Part shown: positions 56,094-64,000 of the stretch, one piece after another | Position numbering within the stretch: the stretch's first letter is position 1 | How the letters are laid out: each line of letters begins with the position of its first letter | From: Apoderus coryli | Lineage: Eukaryota; Arthropoda; Insecta; Coleoptera; Attelabidae | Length of the DNA: 64,000 nucleotides | Assembly: GCA_911728435.2 (NCBI GenBank) | Contig: OU452198.1 | Location: 1,426,001 to 1,490,000, forward strand | Direction: 5' to 3' | Translations under genes and position numbers: made by a program | The notes under the pieces: generated by a model | Database searches by the model: none | The model's input: the letters and a program-made list of their open reading frames with translations, nothing else | What the model was told of the DNA's origin: nothing

Positions 56094-59000
56094 ATGTCGG
56101 ATATAGGTAGTGGAGATGAAGGTTCTAGTTCGCAAAGTAAGTGATGTTATCGGTTAATTTCTGTTAGAAATGAATTTATAAACCTTTTTCGCGAAAATTG
56201 ATCAAAAACAGTTTTGCAGTGTCACTTCCTTCTCGTAATAATTCTGTAGTAAAGTTTTCAGTGAACAAAGATGGCGTAAATGTTTGAGTTGTTTGAGAGA
56301 GGATATTTATAAAAGATTGGTAACATTATTTTGATTGGTAACTTATCTTTATATGTAAAATCGATTGCAATAGATAATATTGTATTAGCGTTTTATCTTC
56401 AATATGCAATAGCATTTGTGTGGAAATTCAATCGATAATTGTAATAAAAATTAGGTTGATTATTGCCATATAATACTTTAAACATTGTCATAGTCAAATA
56501 ACGACCTTGGATAACGTCAATTTGGTTGCCTTTCTAGTTTGAAGTCAATGTCAGAATTAGCGAATTTGAACCTTCGTAAGAAAAATATAGTTTTTGATCA
56601 ATTTTTACCGAATTAATAACAATAATTAATTACAAAGTGAATTTGCTGTGGCTAAAAGTGATTTTCCTTTGTTGTCTTGTGATTTTTTTATAGAATATCA
56701 CGGAATGGAGCAAGGAAGCGAGTATGATTCAGGTATGTGAATAGTAATTTGTATATTTGTACACTTTCACCAACATAATAAAGCAAAACTCCCTAATTAT
56801 CATAAAAAAAATCTGTGCGTATCCCTTGTGGTTTAATATGTTTTGGAAGACCCCGATTAAGTGATGTAGAAGGGAGACAGATATCTGAGAATTTATGAAT
56901 GAAAATTCCTTAGTATGAGTCATAATACATTCAGGGAAATTAAATAGTAACGTTTTTTTTTACTATACCTAACACATTACCTATTTACCATGTTAAATGA
57001 ATCATGTTTAGTTGTATGACAACTTTTGCCGGGTCTTATTGTTTAAGTTATTGATTTAGTTTATTTTTAAATTAGCTTAAGTAAATAAATAATAATTATG
57101 GATATTAGTAGTGACTGGTCTTTGGGTAAAATTCAATATTGGAAAGATCCTAGTAAGTTTATTCTTATTATTATAACACAATTATTAATTATAAATCATA
57201 ACAAATTTCAAATTTACGCAAGGATTACAGTTTTAAAAATTATTTTGAGGGATTTTAGTTTTATTATATTGGTAAACCTGTCACAAGCAGTGACATACAC
57301 CGGTACGTCAAAATAAATAGTTTAATATTACTGATTGGATGGATATTCAGGAAAAAAGTAATTTGGATATGTGACAGGGTGTTTATTATCTACGAGGGTC
57401 GATTAATATATTTTGTAATATTTTTTTAGTATTATTATCCCGCTTCATGTCCTCTGATAGTGTGACATTAACAGGCCATGATATGTTTGTTCCAGCACCT
57501 CACAAAAGTGTTTGTTTTTAAATTATTTTTTCATGCAAGAAAAAGCATAATGTGTCATTCCCAGTGGTTGTTCGTGAGTTTTGAAAGAGGGGTGGACACA
57601 AAAAAAAACTTACCTATTATTTCTTGTACATAATGTCCATTCTCCTAGTGTTGAAGCTGGAAAAGACGTCATTTATTTTGTTGTCAAAATCTGGTATCGA
57701 CTGGATGAACTTCTTTTCTATTGATAGTACGGGAGGCGGCTCTGTACAAATTTAGTAGGCTGTGCCTCGTCCGGGGCAGTTAAGTTATTACAAGTTGAGT
57801 GGTGAAATTAAATTACGTACGCGCCCAGAACCATCTTTCAGTGAGAGCGTGGGCGGCGCGGTCTTTACACGCTCACAGACTTTTTTCTAATATATTGTGA
57901 CGAATATAGAATGTTCCCAACACTTACAGAGAAATAAATACATCCGGCAACACCGCGTTGGCTGTACTCTAGTAATCAGATGAACCATTCTCGAAAGCTC
58001 GCGACATAAACCAACAGGAGGCGACTCTGTACAAATTTAGTAGGCTGTACCTCGTCCGGGGCAGCGCTGTGTTAATTTGCTAGGATGTGCCTCGTTTACC
58101 GTATGGATCTAGAATAGACATACGTGCGTCAGAATCGACTACTCACTGGAAGTGTTCGAGAAAGAAAGCCAATGATATATATAGCCAGCGTAACAAGGAC
58201 GGAGGACAGTCAACAGTCGATAGTTAACAGTGTTGTGACATATAAATCTTAGTGAAATAAATAGTAGAAATAAATATAGTCATAATAGTTGTAGAATGTT
58301 ATTAGTTTGTTTAAGAGTTTAGTTATTAAGTGTAAATAAATTAGTTTAAAATAAAGTGCCTTGTTATTTTACACTACGAACGTGAAAAACGTTAGAATAT
58401 TAACGGAAAATCCAATTTTAGGCGTATAAACCATACAATCTACGCAGAAATACATATCTCACCGTACTGAGACCGAAAAATCCAAAAATAATTTAAACGC
58501 AAAACGGCAGCAGATCATTTTATCCATCTGCCAGCATCACCCACATATTTGGGTATCAGCGATTTTATTTGAATCAAACTGGATGTTAACTAGATTATGT
58601 TTTATTAATTTCAGGTCAACAAGGCCAAGTTGAGCAAGAGCTGGCAACCAAAATGTTGCAAATTCAGAGCAAGAGGTTCTATCTGGATGTGAAGCAGAAC
58701 CGTAGAGGCAGATTTATTAAAGTTGCCGAGGTAATGATAGAACAATTTCATGATTTCAGGATTGTTTTGGGGATATTTATGTTTTTCTTTTTCATAAAGT
58801 TGTGTCTTATTAATCACTGGAAATGCTGGCATCTGTATTTTTACATTTGAACTAAAGATATACAAGTAAATTGTGATTCTGTTCTCCAGATTGGTGCGGA
58901 TGGTAGACGTTCCCAAATATTTTTGGCATTATCTACTGCAGGAGAATTCCGTGATCATCTCTCGACATTTAGCGACTACTATTCTTCATTGGGTATGTAT

Positions 59001-61494
59001 GTAAGATTCACCGTATGATCCAAACGCATCTCGTTCTATCGCTTAACCTGTTGTTTCCATGTTTAGGTCCCCCGAATCCCGACAACGTACCCGAAGACGG
59101 TAAATTGAAAAGTGAAATGATGATAAAAGATAACCGCCGGTACTATTTGGATTTGAAAGAGAATTCCAGAGGTCGATTCTTGCGTGTATCTCAAACCATT
59201 ACTAGAGGCGGGCCTCGATCACAGGTAGGACACAGAGTTGTTAATAAATAAAATTCTGCATATTTCTGATCTGTGTGTTGTGAAGGTTGCGATACCAGCG
59301 CAAGGAATGATTGAATTTCGAGATGCATTGACCGATCTTTTGGATGAATTCAGTACCGATGAGCACGCATACAAACCGGACCTACCCGAAGGGAGACATA
59401 TGCATGTGGATAACAAGAACTTCTATTTTGACATAGGTGAGTGTTTTTTTCATCAAAAAATCCACATTACAATTAAGGAATTAATAATAATACTGGACTA
59501 AACTATCAAAATCACACAATTTATACTAATAATTAAGTTAACTTAACGTTTTTGCCACAGCTGATTATTTAAAGAGTCAAGAAAACTATCGACAGATTTA
59601 TTACGTGGCAGCTCTACTTCTCATATTTTTACTTGCATGATGGTAACATAATAACAAATATCCTTCAAAACCAATATCAGCATTTTTATTAGTTGAAAAT
59701 TAAGTGAAAAGTTACGTAGCAAATGAGCGACAATTGACCGTATCACATCAGTTCAACTGAATATAGAAGTGAGGCTAAGCTTTGCTAATTTAATAGACTT
59801 TGCCTCGGCTCACAATTGTTCTACTTCTTGGTTTTCAAGAATAATTTTCTCGGATAGTTGCATCGTTGTCAGATTTAGTTTAAGCTGGTATAAAATATGA
59901 AAGATATTTAACTGCGATAATATGAAAATAGAGCTTGGCTAATTTGTTGGTGGTTATTTAGGCATTCGCACTTGTGTTGGGTGTGTAAATAGATTTCGGA
60001 TTGATCGATTGATTGCGGTATTACGCGATGATGGTGAAATTTTTCAAATAAAGTGTGGCATCTGCGATTCTCGGTAATTTTTCTTGATTGTTGTTCCAGA
60101 TTTTGAATGAATTGAATTGAATGAAATATAAATAATGCAATTTTTTCAACAACCAACATATTTTAGCAAAAATAAAGTAAACTTGGTTAAGTTAAGTTTG
60201 TGTTTAATTAAGCATCTGCTCATGTGTTGGGTGTAAATATATTTCGGATTAATTACGCTGTTGCGCAAATGTCAAGTAATCAAGTTCAGTAACTTTATAT
60301 TTTTAGGACAAAATTACCGTGGTGTGTACATGCATGATGGCAACATTGACATTGACTTTTGTTATCCTTCAAAACCAATATCAGCATTTTTATCAGTTGA
60401 AAATTAAGTGAAAAGTTACGTAGCAAATAAGCGACAATTGACCGTATCACATCAGTTCAACTGAACATAGAAGTGAGGCTAAGCTGTGCTAATTTAAAAG
60501 ACTCTGCCTCGGCTCACAATTGTTCTACTCCTTGGTTTTCAAGAATAGTTGCCCAGCTGATCTAAGTGTCAATCTTCAACGTAAATATCAGCATTTTTAT
60601 CAGTTAACAATTAAGTGAGAAGTTAGGTAGCAACTGAGTGACAGTTGATCGTATCACATCAATTCAACTGAACAGAGAAGTGAGGCTACGTTGTGCTAAT
60701 TTAGTAGACGTATCTCTTGATTCTTCTACTGCTTGGTTTTCAAGAATATGCGTCTGCCACTTGTCATAGTTGTTATGTTTAATAATTTTCTCGGATAGTT
60801 GCATCGTTGTCAGATTTAGTTTAAGCTGGTATAAAATATGAAAGATATTTAACTGCGATAATATTTTTGTAAGCATAAAATGAAAATAGAGCTTGGGTAA
60901 TTTGTTTGTGGTTATTTAGGCATCCGCACTTGTGTTGGGTGTGTAAATAGATTTCGGATTGATCGATTGATTTCGGTATTACGCGATGATGGTGAAATTT
61001 TTCAAATAAAGTGTGGCATCTGCGTTTCTCGGTAATTTTTCTTGATTGTTGTGCCAGATTTTGAATGAATTGAATTGAATGAAATATAACTAATGCAATT
61101 TTTTCAACAACCAACATATTTTAGCAAAAATAAAATAAACTTGGTCAAGGTTAGTTTGTGTTTAAGCATCTGCGCATGTGTTGGGTGTAAATATATTTCG
61201 GATGAATTACGCTATTGCGCAAATATGAGTAATCAACTTCAGTAACTTATTATGTGTATATTTTTAGGACAAAATAACCGTGGTGTGTACATGCGTATAT
61301 CCGAAGTGAAAACAAATTTCCGAACAGCCATAACTGTACCTGAGAAAAGCTGGCAACGTTTCAGAGATATTTTTAGCGATTATTGTGAGAAGATTAAACA
61401 GCCTCAACAACAGCAACAAGCGCTGCCACAACAACAGCAAGGCACTGTTGGGGGTGTTGCTGTCCAGGAACAATCACATCCATTGGTAAGTTGA
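56094..61494 (+). CDS. Pur-alpha: Pur-alpha, purine-rich single-stranded nucleic-acid-binding protein
   Basis: Seven coding exons: 56094-56136, 56694-56732, 58615-58730, 58890-58992, 59067-59224, 59286-59436 and 61268-61494. All introns are GT..AG and phases agree, giving 278 residues. Exons 1-2 code for a short acidic leader ([10 protein letters not shown]). Exons 3-4 hold PUR repeat I ([25 protein letters not shown]), exons 5-6 repeat II ([36 protein letters not shown]) and exons 6-7 repeat III ([20 protein letters not shown]). A glutamine-rich tail follows. Pur-alpha binds GGN repeats in DNA and RNA and acts in transcription and neuronal mRNA transport. A donor-like G/GTAAGTTG at 61485/61486 means the last exon could instead splice onward; if read through, it stops at 61494 after LVS. 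Intron 6 contains a partial duplicate of exon 7. Confidence 0.95.
56733..57720. other. Intron 2 of Pur-alpha, first part
   Basis: No exon was supported. A 72-codon frame at 57098-57316 lacks PUR-like sequence and a matching acceptor. Confidence 0.5.
57721..58373 (+). mobile_element. Gypsy-like solo LTR in intron 2 of Pur-alpha
   Basis: 57896-58373 starts TGTGACGAATATAGAATGTT and ends TATTTTACA, so it has TG..CA ends. It contains a TATATATAGCC promoter-like box and AATAAATAG poly(A)-like words, and matches the split LTR at 50620-51560. A second partial piece of the same sequence (GGCTCTGTACAAATTTAGTA, GGCTGTGCCTCGTCCGGGGC) precedes it at 57730-57780. No internal coding region and no clear target duplication. 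Confidence 0.65.
59630..61267 (+). repeat. Intron 6 of Pur-alpha: tandem duplications with partial exon 7 copy
   Basis: 59900-60340 is repeated at 60860-61300 with an offset of about 960 bp (GATTTCGGATTGATCGATTG, TTCAAATAAAGTGTGGCATC). The first copy ends with TTTTTAG then GACAAAATTACCGTGGTGTG and TACATGC at 60307-60334, a near copy of the start of exon 7 at 61268. Another block (ATATCAGCATTTTTATCAGT, then CACATCAGTTCAACTGAA and GAAGTGAGGCTAAGCT) occurs three times, at about 59675, 60378 and 60590. Confidence 0.85.
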
Positions 61495-61732
61495 TAAAAT
61501 CACCCAATGTTCATTTCAAAAAGGAGTTAAATAGTTTCTGTGGTACTGTTGAGCCATGTGTTTGGATTTTTTGCTTGCCTATGCAGTTGATTTTAAAGAT
61601 TTTGAAAAGGATTACTGATGAGGATGATTCAACTTAATGTTTCTAAATGCAAAGCCTGAATGAGGTATGTCTGGAAAGGCTGGATCAGATCAGGGATTTG
61701 GGTGTTGTATTTTATATCTACCTGACCTTTAT
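61495..61732. other. 3' flank of Pur-alpha
   Basis: Presumed 3' UTR or intron. No poly(A) signal was singled out before the LINE insertion. Confidence 0.4.
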
Positions 61733-62440
61733 TTTATTTTTTTTTTATTATGCCAAGGCAGAGAAATCATCATGACACCTAGGGAGTTCCTTACCACTTC
61801 CCTAGGTAGTGTGGGACTCTAACCCAAACTAAAACTCTGCCTTATCTTTGTACTATGGTTCGGGAACCCTCCCTTTTCCCTGTCCTCGCTTGATTGTCCT
61901 CTGTTGCTGTTGTCTTCTGATGTTGATTGTCGTCTGTTGCTGTTGTCCTCTGTTGCTGGTGCCTAGAAAACACTCTGAAACATACCTTTAGATGAGTATA
62001 CCTGACCTGAAAGAAACAATATTAATTGGTGTCTTAATCCTGTGGATTCCTTCGTCAGAGTTGACTCATCGGTCTCCGGTACCGCCTGGCACCGTCTTCT
62101 ACGTTGTAGTTGACTGCTTCGCGAATCAGTGAGTTTGCATGGGTCTCTGCCATTGCAAAGACCTTCTGGGCTCTCAACCTCATGACGTCCCTGATGGCGT
62201 CGAGTTTGAGATCTCTTCGGATCTGTGCGTTTGACACACACCAGGGTGCACCCACTGCCATCCTTCTTGCCTTGTTCTCCGTGGCATTTACCATCCCTGG
62301 TATGTGTCTTCATCTTTATATACAATTTGTCGAGTTCCAGATCACGCGCGAATATTCTGCACATTTCTAGTCTCTTCCATTTCATTCCATGCGCGTTCTC
62401 AACACAACCAGCTGGAGTATAACTAGGCACCTAGCGGTGT
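61733..62440 (-). mobile_element. 5'-truncated Jockey-like LINE
   Basis: Minus strand. The poly(A) tail is seen as T's at about 61733-61748. The coding remnant 62294-62055 reads ENKARRMAVGAPWCVSNAQI then RRDLKLDAIRD and EDGARRYRRPMSQL, stop, the C-terminus of a Jockey-like ORF2. It is about 0.7 kb, a typical truncated insertion. The target duplication was not resolved. Confidence 0.7.
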
Positions 62441-62535
62441 TGCCAACAGGTGTTCATTTTCTCTTGTTCGTTACAATATAAAGTATTTTGTGGCTTAGAC
62501 GTGGTTTATTCAAGATAAAATTATAAATATATATA

Positions 62536-64000
62536 CAGGGTGGTCCAACGAAAAGTTTGCACCTAGCTTTTCTCTTTTTTTTGTAGTCGAATGCGAAAAT
62601 GCTCGGACACGTCGATTTTGCTTTTGAGGGGGACACATTTTAAACATATTTTTCGATCTGCGCCTTTAACCCCCTAGCGGGGGTGAGTAACAACCCTAAA
62701 ATTTTAAATGGAAAGAGGGGTCTAATGACATATCATTTGAAAGGACACAAAATTGTCTTTCTAATGATACCCTATTTGTCGAATTTTACTAAAACAGTTA
62801 ATACGAAAACGACTTTAAAGACATTAAGCCGATAATTTTGGTATTAATGAGAAATACAAATAAGTTTTAATTATTACGACTGAAAACAACTACAATCATT
62901 TCTAAATTATTTACTTTGAAGAAAAACGGGATTTCAAAAACACTATCTTATTTATCAGAACTAAATTCCTCACTAATCGTTTGCGTTTTTTGTTGAAATA
63001 AAAACTGCAGATACGTGTAGGAAAAGAATTTACACCGTTTATTTTAGTCTTTTCATTGATTCAGTTTGGTTGCTTCTCAAGTTATTTTACTTTTACCGTA
63101 CAAAATGATTTATTCCATTCTAGAACGAGTTGAAATTGTTAAACTTTATTTTCAAAATAATAGTAGTGCTAGACTTACGGCTCGCTTATTTAATGAGAGA
63201 CATCCCGATAAAAATGTGAATGATGTGTACGTTGGCAAGTTAGTTAAAAAGTTTGTAGATACCGGATCTGTCTGTAATGTAAAACACCAGCCGCAGAAAC
63301 CGATCAGAAATGAAGCTGTGGAAGTCGCTGTTTTAGGGCATGTTGAAATGGATCATAGTCAAAGTACCCGTCAACTAGCTGAAGCCTCAGGTGTCTCCCG
63401 TTCGTCCATAATACGAATTTTAAAAGCGTACAAATTTCATCCGTACAAAATCAAATTAGTACAGGAACTAAATGAGGATGATCCTGATAGAAGGCTGCAA
63501 TTTTGTGAAGCAATGAGCCAGCGTTTAATTGAAGATCCGCAATTATTATTTAACATTTGTTTTTCCGACGAATGCACATTTTATTTGAATGGAGCTGTAA
63601 ATAGGCACAATTGCCGTTACTGGGATGACAGTAACCCACATTTATTCCGTGAGGTTCATACCCAGTATCCTCAAAAAATAAACGTCTGGTGTGGCATATT
63701 AGGAAATCATATTATAGGACCACTTTTTATTCCTGGAAATTTAACTGGTGAAGTGTACCTAAACATGCTTGAAGACACAATTGATCCTTTAATAACACAA
63801 ATAATAGAAGATGACCAAAATCATACTGCTGATCGGCTTTATTTCCAGCAAGATGGAGCACCTCCGCACTATGTGGCTCCTGTAAGACAGTTCTTAGATG
63901 ACCGGTTCCCTGGACGGTGGATTGGAAGGAGGGGCCCAATTGAATGGCCTGCCAGGTCACCGGATTTATCGCCTTTAGACTTTTTTCTTTGGGGGCACTT
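62536..64000 (+). mobile_element. Mariner-superfamily transposon, runs off the window
   Basis: TA (62534-62535) is followed by CAGGGTGGTCCAACGAAAAG, a typical left TIR start for arthropod mariner-like elements. A 570-bp leader precedes the transposase ORF at 63105. The right end lies beyond the window. Confidence 0.8.
63105..64000 (+). CDS. DDE_3 mariner-type transposase, open to the window end
   Basis: ATG at 63105 opens 298 codons without a stop. The N-terminus is a helix-turn-helix region (ILERVEIVKLYFQNNSSARL, LFNERHPDK) followed by a second one (STRQLAEASGVSRSSIIRIL). The catalytic core has FSDECTFYLNG (first D), INVWCGI, LYFQQDGAPPHY (second D) and ARSPDLSPLDFFLWG (third D, aligned with the E of Tc1). 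I count 41 residues between the second and third acids. It would cut and paste the element at TA sites. The frame is intact over all three catalytic motifs, so the copy may be functional; the C-terminus is not visible. The dead fragment at 10837 is of the same general type. Confidence 0.9.
   Translation, partial: MIYSILERVEIVKLYFQNNSSARLTARLFNERHPDKNVNDVYVGKLVKKFVDTGSVCNVKHQPQKPIRNEAVEVAVLGHVEMDHSQSTRQLAEASGVSRSSIIRILKAYKFHPYKIKLVQELNEDDPDRRLQFCEAMSQRLIEDPQLLFNICFSDECTFYLNGAVNRHNCRYWDDSNPHLFREVHTQYPQKINVWCGILGNHIIGPLFIPGNLTGEVYLNMLEDTIDPLITQIIEDDQNHTADRLYFQQDGAPPHYVAPVRQFLDDRFPGRWIGRRGPIEWPARSPDLSPLDFFLWGH

Noticed and set aside
57098..57316. Extra Pur-alpha exon
   Set aside because: No similarity to PUR repeats, no acceptor in phase, and exons 2 and 3 already join in phase.

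Overview
The window looks like nuclear DNA of an insect. It is AT-rich, with short GT..AG introns. It holds an insect-type takeout/JHBP gene, a Pur-alpha orthologue, several C2H2 zinc-finger genes and many insect-type transposons. A TE-rich order such as beetles is possible, but I cannot fix the species.

Layout. 1-19.7 kb is a tandem array of a 297-bp module, each coding for three C2H2 fingers. It is cut into pieces by insertions: an 11.86-kb element with 30-bp terminal inverted repeats (1874-13729) that carries a full-length LINE with two open ORFs, a Helentron-type non-autonomous element (15666-18624) and a hAT element (18639-19563). 20.1-20.75 kb is a decayed THAP gene on the minus strand. 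22.75-28.2 kb is a four-exon PRDM-like gene (PR/SET plus C2H2 fingers) with Copia and LINE remnants in its third intron. 31.7-35.2 kb is a three-exon paralogue with the same intron phases and the same finger module but no PR domain. 35.86-39.38 kb (minus) is a five-exon takeout-like secreted-protein gene. 39.7-42.1 kb is a second copy of the Helentron-type element. 42.1-45.6 kb holds transposon remnants, including a 30-bp scar that looks like an excision footprint of the 11.86-kb element's family. 45.6-52.45 kb (minus) is a seven-coding-exon, eight-finger C2H2 gene whose introns carry a minisatellite, an LTR, a foldback MITE and five copies of a CRE-containing motif. 56.09-61.49 kb (plus) is Pur-alpha, head to head with the previous gene. 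From 62.5 kb a mariner-type element with an intact transposase frame runs off the end.

How it fits together. The finger array, the PRDM-like gene and the PR-less paralogue share one 97-100-residue three-finger module, so they form one local family that has duplicated and diverged. Differences between array modules fall largely on the DNA-contact positions of the fingers, as in rapidly evolving finger genes such as PRDM9. The other genes (takeout-like, eight-finger C2H2, Pur-alpha) are ordinary single-copy genes. Gene models were assembled by hand from splice signals; each complete model sums to a multiple of three with matching phases.
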